Origin: DAIRDK01 sp035403225
Lineage (GTDB): Bacteria > Bacteroidota > Bacteroidia > Bacteroidales > FEN-979
Length of the DNA: 64,000 nucleotides
Assembly: GCA_035403225.1 (NCBI GenBank)
Contig: DAONET010000008.1
Span: forward strand, 32,342 to 96,341
Direction: 5' to 3'
Both the position numbers and the translations under genes were made by a program. Under the pieces are notes generated by a model. The model saw nothing but the letters and a program-made list of their open reading frames with translations. It had not been told where the DNA came from and ran no database searches. Within the stretch, counting starts at the first letter, position 1. Every line of letters begins with the position of its first letter. Positions 36,751 through 45,842 of this stretch are shown here, one piece after another.

Positions 36751-37059
36751 ATGAAAACGCTCAAATATATCATCGCCTTCGTCTTTACATTCACTTTTGC
36801 TTCTCTGTTTAATATCAGTGAAGCTGCAAAAACAAATGTGACCACAGGCGATCAGTTAGCGCCGTCGGTACCCGCGGTTGCTACCTTTAAAGACTGTCTT
36901 CCCGGACCGGAATCTGTTTGCTATGTAATGTTGGTAAACCTTTATCCTGAAATACCGGATGAAGCCGATTTCTCGGAAGACCTTTATATAGACAAGGCAG
37001 AAACCATTGACCTTGCCCCACAGCTTCCCGAGGAAGCCACATTCGAGGATGTCGAATGA
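36751..37059 (+). CDS. Small secreted protein with three internal LxPxxPxxAxFxD repeats
   Basis: A 102-residue protein of unknown function. A signal peptide (MKTLKYIIAFVFTFTFASLF) is followed by an acidic chain with three related 13-15-residue segments: LAPSVPAVATFKD (36-48), LYPEIPDEADFSED (64-77) and LAPQLPEEATFEDVE (88-102, the C-terminus). Two cysteines (C49 and C57) lie between the first two. The repeats look like short linear motifs rather than a folded domain. It has its own promoter, a long leader and a bidirectional terminator. No known family is recognised. Confidence 0.78.
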   Translation: MKTLKYIIAFVFTFTFASLFNISEAAKTNVTTGDQLAPSVPAVATFKDCLPGPESVCYVMLVNLYPEIPDEADFSEDLYIDKAETIDLAPQLPEEATFEDVE

Positions 37060-37067
37060 CCCTATGC

Positions 37068-37105
37068 AAAAGAGGCCGTCCTGAATGGGCGGCCTCTTTT
37101 TTTTT
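37068..37105. terminator. Bidirectional intrinsic terminator between convergent genes
   Basis: AAAAGAGGCCG (37068-37078) pairs with CGGCCTCTTTT (37090-37100), followed by more T on the plus strand. The opposite strand also has a T run, serving the T9SS gene that ends at 37119. Confidence 0.85.
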
Positions 37106-37118
37106 CAGGGGAATCATA

Positions 37119-39140
37119 TTACATGACCACTACTTTTTTACGCACTACCGAATGATCGGGTCTTTCCACTACGAGGATATAAACTCCCTGGTTAAGACCG
37201 GACATATCGATTGAGGATCCGGACAGTTTTTCAACTGTTTTCACCAGTGACCCTTCTGTGGTATAAAGAGACACATTGGAACCTTGTGCATTCAGAATAT
37301 GGAGCGTTCCCTTCACCGGGTTAGGATAAACGCTGACGCTTTGATAAGGATGATCATTCAATCCTACACCGGCAACAGAGAAGTCAACGGTGTAAAGATG
37401 ATGGTTCACCAAATCTTCACCAAAGACATCAATAGTAGTGGTGCCGGGTAAGGTAACAGCCGGGACTACGATCACGGTGGCTGTGGTATCCATGGGTATG
37501 CCGGTTACTTCCGGTACCGTGGTACTGCCGTTGGCAAGGACAACGTCATAATCCATGATTTCAGGATCGAATCCGGGCAACGGTGTTCCTTCGATGTTAA
37601 TCATCTGGAGCCGCGATTCGGTATTGAATACACCGTTTTCGATGGAATATGCCGATTGGAAGATCGTTTTACCCGCATAATCCTGTACCAGGATAGCAAC
37701 ACCCAGGTCGGTATATTCTTCAACGTTCGTACCCGCGAGATCGACGCTCTGAGTGATGTTGAAAGGAACGCGGTCGGAGAGGTTGACGCTGGTTCCTTCT
37801 GCATCAGGGATCATCTTCATCATGACATGGTGAAATTCCGTTTCACCGTTTGACATAATATTCCCGGTGGTGATGTATTCGAATACAATGATATGGATTC
37901 TGGCATTGGAAAAAGCGGCAAAGGGAAGTACCGTGGTATTGACGTTGATAGTAGTTCCCGATATCGTGTGGGCAGAAGCAATTTCAAGCAAACCAGGAGT
38001 ATCGAGTTGTTGCTGGAAATTGTTGTTCACAGCCGTCATGTCGGTGGCCAGTTGGATGCCTCCGGCATAGAGGTCAGGGACATATCCTACTCCATAATAA
38101 TCACGACGCACGCCGCCTTCTGCGGTATAATAGGGATCACCGGGAGAGGGCCAGTTCATCTGGTATTTCACCAGGGTGATCTGATCATCGTGCGATTGGC
38201 ACCAGGGGACAAAGTCTTCGTTAAAGCTGGCACAGGGGCTGCAGGTTGAGCTGGTAAACTCTTCGTAAACGGGTTTGTTTGCCGTCACATTCGACACCTT
38301 GACCACTTCTTTGTTCAGCGTATCGTTAGCTTGTGAATCGTCGATAACATCATTTATTTTATTGACCCAAACAGCCAGGTTATGAGTTCCGATGGTGGTA
38401 TTGATGGGATCGGTGCAGGTGAAATCGTATGTTTCTAACATATCAACGGCCAGCCCGGTGAAGGAGGAAGTATGGATGTCTCCTCCGTCAAGTTGCCATT
38501 GAATCTCCGCGCTGGTGATCTGGGTATTCCCGAAATTCATGATTTTCCCGGTCACGGGAGCAGGTTGCCCGAAATAGGTTGAGGTGGTAATGGCACTCAT
38601 CCCTGCATCCAGATTAAGTGGATTGAATATCAGAATATTATCCAGATACCAGTAGTCCAGATTATACATATTTCCATCCACATAAAAACAGATCTGGAAA
38701 GTAGAACTACCGACATCAGCGTTGTTGACGGTAATATCAACTTGTGTGGCAGGCACATTGGAAGTCGGGTTGATTTCCCAGACACTGGTCCAGGCGCCAC
38801 CGTTAGAGCGGGTGGCCACTCCGACTTTCGGTCCGCTTCCCGTATAGTCGTCGTACATGTGCCAGAAGTTTACCTTGATGGAAGTCAGTCCGGTGGTATT
38901 CATCTCCGGGGAAATGAATCGCGAGGTCGCGGTGGCATTCGCATAGGTAAAAATGGCTTCCGGAGCATCGCATCCGGCATTGGTTGAATTCCCGACAGAC
39001 CATTGTGACGCATAACCGTCGAAGGTCCATCCTTCCGGTGGCATCTGGCCGGCATTAAAAGCTTCCCAGATAAACGTCTGCCCGAACATCAAAGGACAGA
39101 ACAACACGGAAACGACAAAAAGTAAAACTTTTTTTCTCAT
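37119..39140 (-). CDS. T9SS-sorted protein with adhesion-type and thioredoxin-like (Omp28-type) domains
   Basis: A 673-residue exported protein with signal peptide MRKKVLLFVVSVLFCPLMFG. The N-terminal ~170 residues (WEAFNAGQMPPEGWTF to WYLDNILIF) are a choice-of-anchor/MAM-like beta-sandwich. Next is a CARDB-like segment (~175-280), then a thioredoxin-like Omp28-type domain starting VYEEFTSSTCSPCASF with a CxxC near residue 300. The C-terminus (SVYPNPVKGTLHI to VVRKKVVVM, ~600-673) is a clear T9SS type A sorting domain. It is likely displayed on or released from the cell surface. The redox role of CxxC is inferred from the motif alone. Confidence 0.85.
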   Translation of the reverse strand: MRKKVLLFVVSVLFCPLMFGQTFIWEAFNAGQMPPEGWTFDGYASQWSVGNSTNAGCDAPEAIFTYANATATSRFISPEMNTTGLTSIKVNFWHMYDDYTGSGPKVGVATRSNGGAWTSVWEINPTSNVPATQVDITVNNADVGSSTFQICFYVDGNMYNLDYWYLDNILIFNPLNLDAGMSAITTSTYFGQPAPVTGKIMNFGNTQITSAEIQWQLDGGDIHTSSFTGLAVDMLETYDFTCTDPINTTIGTHNLAVWVNKINDVIDDSQANDTLNKEVVKVSNVTANKPVYEEFTSSTCSPCASFNEDFVPWCQSHDDQITLVKYQMNWPSPGDPYYTAEGGVRRDYYGVGYVPDLYAGGIQLATDMTAVNNNFQQQLDTPGLLEIASAHTISGTTINVNTTVLPFAAFSNARIHIIVFEYITTGNIMSNGETEFHHVMMKMIPDAEGTSVNLSDRVPFNITQSVDLAGTNVEEYTDLGVAILVQDYAGKTIFQSAYSIENGVFNTESRLQMINIEGTPLPGFDPEIMDYDVVLANGSTTVPEVTGIPMDTTATVIVVPAVTLPGTTTIDVFGEDLVNHHLYTVDFSVAGVGLNDHPYQSVSVYPNPVKGTLHILNAQGSNVSLYTTEGSLVKTVEKLSGSSIDMSGLNQGVYILVVERPDHSVVRKKVVVM

Positions 39141-39291
39141 GGCGCTTTTTTGATTAATACAAATTTTTACGGTTCTAAAAAGGAGTATAAATTTAAGTCA
39201 AAATGAAGTTTTCCCGACAAAAATGTGCTGAAAACTGTAACATTTCCGTTTAGCGTGCATCTTATCTCTGTCCTTGAAATTAATCCTGACC

Positions 39292-39594
39292 ATGAAGCCC
39301 TTTAAAATTCTTCCGGTAATTTCCCTGATTCTGCTGGCAACCAGTGTTTTCGCCAATAATAAACAGGAATGCTTTTCCATGGGAATGGCAGGTGCCGGCT
39401 CCAATGAGACCACGATCAGTGTTATCCTCCTGCAACCGGAGACACGGACAAATAAAGAGGTAAATTTCACTTACCTCATTCCATTTCCGAAGACGTTAAT
39501 GAAAACAACCGTTCCTTCCCCCCATAAAACGGTCCGTTTCGATGATGATATTCTTCCGGTCCATGTCGGGAAACTGGTTCCGGCTTTCCGATAA
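39292..39594 (+). CDS. Putative small secreted protein
   Basis: A 100-residue reading frame starting at the ATG at 39292 with a convincing signal peptide (MKPFKILPVISLILLATSVF, then ANN). The rest has no recognised domain or sorting sequence. An opposite-strand frame overlaps it but has no signal or domain. A weak -7-like element TATCTCTG lies about 30 bp upstream. It is probably real, but small and unassigned. Confidence 0.5.
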   Translation: MKPFKILPVISLILLATSVFANNKQECFSMGMAGAGSNETTISVILLQPETRTNKEVNFTYLIPFPKTLMKTTVPSPHKTVRFDDDILPVHVGKLVPAFR

Positions 39595-39660
39595 TATTTT
39601 CCTGATTCTGAATAAGTGAAATTGTTTCTCCTCCCTGATTACATTGCTAAAAAGAAGAAA

Positions 39661-39690
39661 CAAAAAAACCCCGGGTTGCTCCGGGGTTTA
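39661..39690 (-). terminator. Terminator of the tRNA-Pro/tRNA-Thr unit
   Basis: On the reverse strand AACCCCGG and CCGGGGTT arms are followed by a run of seven T, just downstream of tRNA-Thr. Confidence 0.75.
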
Positions 39691-39706
39691 AATTTTGTGA
39701 AGGAAG

Positions 39707-39779
39707 AGCCTCTCAGGGGACTTGAACCCCCGACCTGCTAATTACGAATCAGCTGCTCTACCAACTGAGCTAAAGAGGC
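39707..39779 (-). tRNA. tRNA-Thr (anticodon CGT)
   Basis: The reverse strand folds as a cloverleaf: acceptor GCCTCTT with GAGAGGC, D-stem GCTC/GAGC, anticodon loop TTCGTAA (anticodon CGT, reads ACG), and T-loop TTCAAGT. No CCA is encoded at the 3' end. Transcribed after tRNA-Pro on the same strand. Confidence 0.93.
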
Positions 39780-39815
39780 ATTTCTTTGTCACAGGATGTC
39801 TCCATAGACAAAAAG

Positions 39816-39889
39816 TCGGGATGAGAAGACTCGAACTTCCGACCCCCACGTCCCGAACGTGGTGCGCTAGCCAACTGCGCTACATCCCG
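39816..39889 (-). tRNA. tRNA-Pro (anticodon CGG)
   Basis: The reverse strand gives acceptor CGGGATG/CATCCCG, D-stem GCGC/GCGC, anticodon arm CCACG-TTCGGGA-CGTGG (anticodon CGG, reads CCG) and T-loop TTCGAGT. No CCA is encoded. It is 36 bp upstream of tRNA-Thr in transcription order. Confidence 0.94.
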
Positions 39890-39924
39890 AAAATTTTAAG
39901 AACGTTGTAGTAACAACAGGAGTG

Positions 39925-39932
39925 CAAAAGTA
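39925..39932 (-). promoter_or_regulatory. -7 promoter element of the tRNA-Pro/tRNA-Thr unit
   Basis: Reverse strand TACTTTTG matches TAnnTTTG, 35 bp before tRNA-Pro. Confidence 0.55.
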
Positions 39933-39953
39933 CAAAAAATTTTAATTTCTTCG

Positions 39954-39961
39954 TATATTTG
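39954..39961 (+). promoter_or_regulatory. -7 promoter element of the cytidylate-kinase-like gene
   Basis: TATATTTG matches TAnnTTTG, 35 bp before the ATG, divergent from the tRNA promoter. Confidence 0.5.
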
Positions 39962-39996
39962 AGTATTAACCCGTTCTTAAAAAGAAGGAGGAAAAA

Positions 39997-40683
39997 ATGG
40001 AAAACCTGCTCCTGAAATATATGGAAGAATCCTTCCATAAGGGAGAGCCTCCAAAGGGAGGGCCTTTCCCGCCATTTGTCACCATCTCTCGGGAATATGG
40101 TTGTCCGTCGAAACTGATCGGGCAGTTATTGGTTGAGACCATCAACAAGAGAGCAGGCAGCGGTGTTTCGGAAAGATGGCGGTTCATCAATAAAGAGATT
40201 CTTGAAGAATCGGCCCATGAACTTCAGCTTCCCGAAATGCAGATCAAAACCATGCTGAATGCTGAAAAAAAAGGTGTGGTGATGGACATTCTCACTTTTT
40301 CTACTTCTTATGGCGGCTCGGAGCGGATCAGGAAAACATTACAGCGGGTGATCCGGGCCATTGCTTATACAGGGCATGTGGTCATCATCGGGAGAGGCGG
40401 AGTGGCTGTGACACGCAACTTTCCGAATTCACTTCATATCAAACTTCAGGCTCCACTTGAATGGCGGGTGAAAGGGATCTCGGAAATCCATGGTATCACC
40501 CTTGAACAGGCTAAGAGGGCTGCCGGTGATATAGATACCAAACGGGCAAACCTGATCGGAAACCTGCTCGGGAAAAAAGCCGAGCCCACCATCTTCGATG
40601 TCATCTATAACTGCATGTATCTCAATACAGAAGAGATCGTCCAATCCATTATCGGGTTAATGGAGGTGAAAAAGTTGATCTGA
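39997..40683 (+). CDS. Cytidylate kinase-like family protein
   Basis: A 228-residue P-loop kinase-like protein. The N-terminal VTISREYGCPSKLIGQLL is the characteristic start of the cytidylate-kinase-like (AAA_26/Cytidylate_kin2) group, in which the P-loop is degenerate, followed by WRFINKEILEE and VVIIGRGG. The substrate is unknown; it is not the housekeeping Cmk. A strong Shine-Dalgarno sequence AAGGAGG lies 5 bp before the ATG, which is unusual for Bacteroidota and fixes the start. Confidence 0.85.
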   Translation: MENLLLKYMEESFHKGEPPKGGPFPPFVTISREYGCPSKLIGQLLVETINKRAGSGVSERWRFINKEILEESAHELQLPEMQIKTMLNAEKKGVVMDILTFSTSYGGSERIRKTLQRVIRAIAYTGHVVIIGRGGVAVTRNFPNSLHIKLQAPLEWRVKGISEIHGITLEQAKRAAGDIDTKRANLIGNLLGKKAEPTIFDVIYNCMYLNTEEIVQSIIGLMEVKKLI

Positions 40684-40696
40684 TCTTTTCGCCTGT

Positions 40697-41860
40697 TCAA
40701 TACAGATGCTTTTCCGATTCCAGTTCTGCCGTGGATATCTTTTTCTTATCCATGGCATACCAGACGTATGCGATATACCCCGCCACCAGTGGGATAAGGA
40801 GGGAGACATAACTCATCACCGTCAGTGTATAATGGCTGGATGAACTGTTCCCGATGGTCAGCGAGCTTTGCAGATCAAAGGTCGAAGGGTAATAGGCGGT
40901 ATTGTTCAACCCGGATGTCAGGAACAACGCCCAGACTGTAAGGATGGTCCCTGCACCGGCAGGCCAGATGCCTTTTGTCCGGGCACGGTTTGTCAGTGGG
41001 CATAACAGCCCCCACCCCACCCCGGCAATCCCGGCTATCAACATAACCGCAACCAGGGGCATCTGTATCAAATTATGCCAATACTTATATGGTTCCATAT
41101 ATACGCGGCCCGATCCCGGATCGACGGCAAAGCCTTTTGAAAGCAGGATAGAAGCAAGAAAAGCGATAAAAAGAAGCAGGAACGAGACGGCATTGAAGAA
41201 AAGGTGTTTCCGGATACGGCCCGTAATGGAAGGATGGTCAATGCGGTTCAGAAAATAAAGAAGGCCGAGAGTCCTGGCAAGGAAAAAGACAGAGAAACCC
41301 AGCAGCAGGTTTCTGACATCCAGCACTGCTTCCAAACCATGTGCGGGTCCTTTCCATTCCGATATCACCGGCATGCCGTTGTTCAGGTCCAGAAGATTCA
41401 TTTTATCAACGCTGAATGCAGACCCGGTGAAGAAAGTGGCCACTGCGGTTCCGATCAGCAATGTTCCGAGTAATCCGTTCAGGAACAGAAATACCTCAAA
41501 GAGCCTGGAACCGAACAAGTTTCCCGGCTTCTTCCGGTATTCATAAGAGACTGCCTGGATGACAAACGCGAGCAGGATCAGCATCCAAACCCAGTAAGCG
41601 CCCCCGAAACTGGTGCTGTAAAACAGGGGGAAGGATGCAAAGAAAGCGCCGCCAAAAGTGACCAGGGTAGTAAAAGTCAGCTCCCATTTCCGGCCGAGAA
41701 GATTGACCAGGAGGGTTCGTTCCTCCCCGGTTTTTCCCAACGTATAGATGAGGGTCTGTCCTCCCTGGACAAACATCAGAAAAACCAGCAGGGCGCCAAG
41801 CAGTGAGACGATGATCCACCAGTATTGCTGAAGGCTCAAAAGCGATAATGACTCAAACAT
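40697..41860 (-). CDS. cydB: Cytochrome bd ubiquinol oxidase subunit II
   Basis: A 387-residue membrane protein with about nine hydrophobic helices, matching CydB. Landmarks include the N-terminal WWIIVSLLGALLVFLMFVQG and the C-terminal YTLTVMSYVSLLIPLVAGYI. With CydA it forms the high-affinity quinol oxidase. It follows cydA by 24 bp in the DUF4492-cydA-cydB unit. Confidence 0.93.
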   Translation of the reverse strand: MFESLSLLSLQQYWWIIVSLLGALLVFLMFVQGGQTLIYTLGKTGEERTLLVNLLGRKWELTFTTLVTFGGAFFASFPLFYSTSFGGAYWVWMLILLAFVIQAVSYEYRKKPGNLFGSRLFEVFLFLNGLLGTLLIGTAVATFFTGSAFSVDKMNLLDLNNGMPVISEWKGPAHGLEAVLDVRNLLLGFSVFFLARTLGLLYFLNRIDHPSITGRIRKHLFFNAVSFLLLFIAFLASILLSKGFAVDPGSGRVYMEPYKYWHNLIQMPLVAVMLIAGIAGVGWGLLCPLTNRARTKGIWPAGAGTILTVWALFLTSGLNNTAYYPSTFDLQSSLTIGNSSSSHYTLTVMSYVSLLIPLVAGYIAYVWYAMDKKKISTAELESEKHLY

Positions 41861-41884
41861 AATGTTTCCATTTAGATGATCCTG

Positions 41885-43423
41885 TTATTCCTGAAATCCT
41901 TTTTTAATCTGACGGAGCATGATCCCGATTTCCGCGGTCAATAGTCCGGTGAAGATGGCGGCGAAGATCCAAAACGTGACCTGTACCGACGATGATCGTA
42001 GTTGCGAAACCGCGGCGATGGTGGGCATGATATCCTGAATGACCCAGGGCTGGCGTCCGACTTCAGCCACGACCCATCCGAGCATAGAGGCCACGTACGC
42101 CAGCGGGATGGTCCACATGGCCGTGTAAAGAATGACCTTCTGCTTATCGATCCGTTTCTTTAAGCAAAGAATCAACACGACCGCCAGAAGAGCCAGAAAG
42201 TGAAAGCCGAGACCAACCATGATCCGGAAGGAATAGAACGTCATGGGGATATCGGGGACCAGTTCATGCGGATCGCGGTTGGTATAATACCCGTACCCAA
42301 AATGAGCATAATCCTGTTCGAAGAGAGCCAGGGCAATACCGGCCAGGCTGTCGTTGCCAGCCTTTTGGGCCATTTTGTATTCAGCCAGTGACTTGATGGA
42401 GCGGCTTCCTTTTTCAATCCGGTCACGGTACGAAATGATCCCGCGTTCCGGGTTCCCTTCAACAAGGTCGCGAACGCCGGGGACATAAGCTCCCGGGTCA
42501 AGAAAAGCCATGTACGACAGCACATAGGGCACTTCTATCTTGAAATGAAAATCAAGCTTTGCGTTATTCGGAACCGACTCATCGCTTTTCAGGATCCCGA
42601 ATATCGTCAGGGGTGCATTTTCTTTGCCGACATACAGGTTTTCCATGGCAGCAAACTTCATGGGCTGGTGATGAGCAATGGTCCGGGCAGAACTGTCGCC
42701 GGTCACGATCAGGAAAATGGAGGAAGCCAAACCGAAAACAGCCGCCACGATCATACTCTTCCGTGCCAGCAACTGGTGGCGCTTTTTCAGCATAAACCAG
42801 GCGCTGATTCCGACCACAAAAATGGATGCAAGGACATAGCCGGAACCGACGGTATGGAAGAATTTGTTGAGAGCCATCGGAGAGAACAGCACCTCCCAGA
42901 AATCGGCCATCTCGTTACGGGCGGTATCGGGATTGAACTTCATCCCCACCGGATATTGCATCCAGCCATTGGCAACCAGAATCCACAGGGCAGAAAGGTT
43001 GCTTCCGATCGCCACCAGCCAGGTGGAGAGAAGGTGAAACTTCTTCCCCACTTTATTCCATCCGAAGAACATCACGGCAATAAACGTAGTTTCCAGGAAG
43101 AAAGCCATGATCCCTTCGATCGCCAGCGGAGCTCCGAAAATGTCACCCACAAACCACGAGTAATTGGACCAGTTAGTGCCGAATTCAAACTCAAGGATCA
43201 GTCCCGTCGCCACCCCTATCGCAAAGTTGACGCCAAACAAGGTCATCCAGAACCGGGTCATTTTCTTCCACTCTTCATTCCCCGTCCGAACATAAACTGT
43301 TTCCATAAAAGCCAGGATGAACGAGAGCCCGAGCGTCAGCGGGACAAAGATCCAATGATACATGGCCGTAAGGGCAAACTGCGCACGCGACCAGTCGACA
43401 AGGGAAAAATCGATGTAATTCAT
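41885..43423 (-). CDS. cydA: Cytochrome bd ubiquinol oxidase subunit I
   Basis: A 512-residue CydA. The axial haem ligand H23 is in ALTAMYHWIFVP, and the conserved GDIFGAPLAIEGIMAFFLE region carries the haem-associated glutamates; VGLGFHFLALLA and GRQPWVIQDI are further family marks. It reduces O2 to water with quinol in the inner membrane at low oxygen, so the organism tolerates or uses traces of oxygen. It starts 3 bp after the DUF4492 gene. Confidence 0.96.
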   Translation of the reverse strand: MNYIDFSLVDWSRAQFALTAMYHWIFVPLTLGLSFILAFMETVYVRTGNEEWKKMTRFWMTLFGVNFAIGVATGLILEFEFGTNWSNYSWFVGDIFGAPLAIEGIMAFFLETTFIAVMFFGWNKVGKKFHLLSTWLVAIGSNLSALWILVANGWMQYPVGMKFNPDTARNEMADFWEVLFSPMALNKFFHTVGSGYVLASIFVVGISAWFMLKKRHQLLARKSMIVAAVFGLASSIFLIVTGDSSARTIAHHQPMKFAAMENLYVGKENAPLTIFGILKSDESVPNNAKLDFHFKIEVPYVLSYMAFLDPGAYVPGVRDLVEGNPERGIISYRDRIEKGSRSIKSLAEYKMAQKAGNDSLAGIALALFEQDYAHFGYGYYTNRDPHELVPDIPMTFYSFRIMVGLGFHFLALLAVVLILCLKKRIDKQKVILYTAMWTIPLAYVASMLGWVVAEVGRQPWVIQDIMPTIAAVSQLRSSSVQVTFWIFAAIFTGLLTAEIGIMLRQIKKGFQE

Positions 43424-43426
43424 GGG

Positions 43427-43642
43427 TCAGTTTTTAATGGTTGTCAGGTTTTCCAGTACATATTCGCTCTTTTCCTTATCCGAAGAAAACCGTGAATTCA
43501 GAAAATCGGGAAAAAACAACAGCTTCAAGACAATAAAGAAAACGATCAGTTTCAGCATGATGATGATCCACAGGGTCTTTCCTACCGTCATGCTGCGGAA
43601 GCCCTCTGAATAGAATCGAAATATTCTTTTTATGACTGTCAT
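43427..43642 (-). CDS. DUF4492 small membrane protein, cytochrome bd-associated
   Basis: A 71-residue protein from the ATG at 43642 (longer readings to 43738 are possible but not family-like). It has one hydrophobic helix (WIIIMLKLIVFFIVLKLLFF) after a basic IKRIFRFYSEGFRSMTVG start, matching DUF4492. That family lies immediately upstream of cydAB in Bacteroidota. Position, size and single helix suggest an accessory subunit, comparable in role (not in sequence) to CydX; this is inference. Confidence 0.85.
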   Translation of the reverse strand: MTVIKRIFRFYSEGFRSMTVGKTLWIIIMLKLIVFFIVLKLLFFPDFLNSRFSSDKEKSEYVLENLTTIKN

Positions 43643-43785
43643 AACGACGGAATATGGCATGGAACGAACGCACCGGGAAAATGAGCAGTAAAAATAAAAA
43701 AGAAAGCTTTCTTTTCCTCCCTTATATAATAAAGTCAACCGGAAAATGTTTTCTTTGTAATGGATTATACTTCCAAATCAGACTC

Positions 43786-45759
43786 ATGTCCCTGTGTAGA
43801 TTGACCGTTTTCCGGAAGATGCTGTTGACAACGGGCATTCTTTTCCTTTCTTGGTATGTTTTACAGGCACAGAATCCGGTCTATCCGATCCGCGAGGGGC
43901 AGAAATTTATCCGTGAAGGCAAGTTTGTGGAAGCGGTGGAGATGCTCAACCTGTCGATCCTTAAAAATCCCTCTGTCCCCGAACTCTATTACCTGCGCGG
44001 GTTTGCCAAATTCAGTCTTGATGATTACCTCGGGGCAGACCAGGATTACTCAAGAGCGCTGGAGCTATCACCTGCCCTGCCGGATGTCCTGGTAAACCGG
44101 TCCATTGTGAGGAGCCTGCTGATGAACTTCGACGGAGCCTACGATGACCTGTCGCATGCCCGGGAAATCGACAGTACTAACGTCGGGGTATACATCAACC
44201 TGGCCAAGCTCAAACTGTATCTGAAGAAATATTACGCGTGTATCGGCGATTGCAATACAGCGATCCGCCTCGGATGCGATGAAGAAAGCCCGTGGCTGTT
44301 GCGGGGCACTGCCGAGTGGAACCTGAAACGGTTTGATGATGCCTCGAATGATTTCCGCAAGGCGATGGACATCAACCCAACCAATTCGTATCCGCACATT
44401 CAGATTGGTTCGATGTTCATGGAGGAAGAGATGATCGATTCGGCGATCTTTTATCTTACCCGGGCCATCGAACTGGATTCGAATAACCTTTACGCGATTT
44501 TCAACCGTTCGCTGGCGTTGATCAAGAAGCCGGACCTGGCAGCCGCCATCGTTGACCTGGATAAAGTGATCAGGCTTTCACCGTACAATTCGTACGCCTA
44601 TTTTAACCGGGCGTTGCTGTATTATGAAAAGAATGAGAAAGAAGAGGCCGTACGCGACCTGAGCGCAGTGATAAAGCTGAATCCTCATCATGTTACTTCT
44701 TATTATTACCGAGGGGTGATCCTCTCTGAGATGAAAGAGTACCGGGAAGCGCTGGAAGATCTGGATAAAGCCATCAGTTTGTACGCAGACAACCCGGATG
44801 CCTGGTATGCCCGGTCGGAGGTCAAAAGCCATTTAAAAGACCTCTCTGGAGCTCAGAAAGACTATCAGACCGCCAGGGAAGTCGCTGCGAAAGATCCGGT
44901 CTACCCCGAAAAGCTGACCGACGAAACGAAAGCTTATCTGAAAGACCTCTCCAAGATGTCGGGTGATTTCGAGGAGATGAATACCACCGCCAGCAAGTTT
45001 CAGAACCAGGTTGTTGATATCCGGTTGCAGGAGATGTTCTCCATCTTCACAGCGTTGGCTTCTTTCGACCAGATCAGGTTTTACGACACATACGGCAAGC
45101 CGTACTATCCTTCTCATATCATCAGTCTCACCAATAAAACAGGTCTGGCAAGTGATTCGTTGTATCTCTGGCAGATTGAAACAGAGAGCTGCCGGCTTGA
45201 ATCCGGGAGAGATACCCTCGATGCCCTGTTCAAAAGAGCCATCGCCTATTCAAACCTGCAGAGATACAACCAGGCGCTGACCGATTACGATTCCATTCTG
45301 AAAATCGACTCCCTGTATGTCCTGGCATGGTTTTCCAGGGCTGTCAACCGGTACCAGCTTATCCGGTTGCTCTGTTCGCTGAATGATTACCAGGATCAGA
45401 TCACCATTGGCAGAAGTAATTCCGGATTACGCGACCAGGTGGTGAATGAGAATGCCGGCCAAACCTATGCCATGGTAGCTGACGATTTGACCAAAGCCGT
45501 TTCCCTTGATCCCGGCTTCTATTTTGCTTACTACAACCGGGGATATGTGTATTGCTCCATGGGGGAATATGGGAAAGCCATCGAGGATTTCACCTCGGCG
45601 CTGCAATGCAACGCGAACTTTGCCGAAGCGTTGTATAACAGGGGGTTGATCTACATCCTGATGAACGAAACCGTCAAAGCCCGTGAAGATCTCAGTCGCG
45701 CCGGCGAACTGGGCATTACGGATGCCTATAAGGTGATTAAAAGATATTGTTATAAGTAA
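43786..45759 (+). CDS. Exported tetratricopeptide repeat protein
   Basis: A 657-residue protein from the ATG at 43786 with signal peptide ending near VLQAQ. At least ten TPR units are visible, with repeated spacing of AxxDxxxAIxLxPxN type, for example DLDKVIRLSPYNSYAYFNRA and DFTSALQCNANFAEALYNRG. TPRs mediate protein binding, so it is likely a periplasmic scaffold. A non-TPR segment (~390-480) interrupts the two blocks. An alternative start at 43819 would give a shorter signal peptide. It is divergent from the cyd unit. Confidence 0.85.
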   Translation: MSLCRLTVFRKMLLTTGILFLSWYVLQAQNPVYPIREGQKFIREGKFVEAVEMLNLSILKNPSVPELYYLRGFAKFSLDDYLGADQDYSRALELSPALPDVLVNRSIVRSLLMNFDGAYDDLSHAREIDSTNVGVYINLAKLKLYLKKYYACIGDCNTAIRLGCDEESPWLLRGTAEWNLKRFDDASNDFRKAMDINPTNSYPHIQIGSMFMEEEMIDSAIFYLTRAIELDSNNLYAIFNRSLALIKKPDLAAAIVDLDKVIRLSPYNSYAYFNRALLYYEKNEKEEAVRDLSAVIKLNPHHVTSYYYRGVILSEMKEYREALEDLDKAISLYADNPDAWYARSEVKSHLKDLSGAQKDYQTAREVAAKDPVYPEKLTDETKAYLKDLSKMSGDFEEMNTTASKFQNQVVDIRLQEMFSIFTALASFDQIRFYDTYGKPYYPSHIISLTNKTGLASDSLYLWQIETESCRLESGRDTLDALFKRAIAYSNLQRYNQALTDYDSILKIDSLYVLAWFSRAVNRYQLIRLLCSLNDYQDQITIGRSNSGLRDQVVNENAGQTYAMVADDLTKAVSLDPGFYFAYYNRGYVYCSMGEYGKAIEDFTSALQCNANFAEALYNRGLIYILMNETVKAREDLSRAGELGITDAYKVIKRYCYK

Positions 45760-45842
45760 CCGGCAGCGCATAAGAATTTTTCTCTCCGGTTGCTCTTTGC
45801 CTTTTTCTTTTATTGTATTTTGCATCACCAATTTGTCGACTT

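Noticed and set aside
39198..39470. Reverse-strand frame opposite the 100-residue secreted protein
   Set aside because: No recognisable signal or domain; the plus-strand frame has a clean signal peptide.
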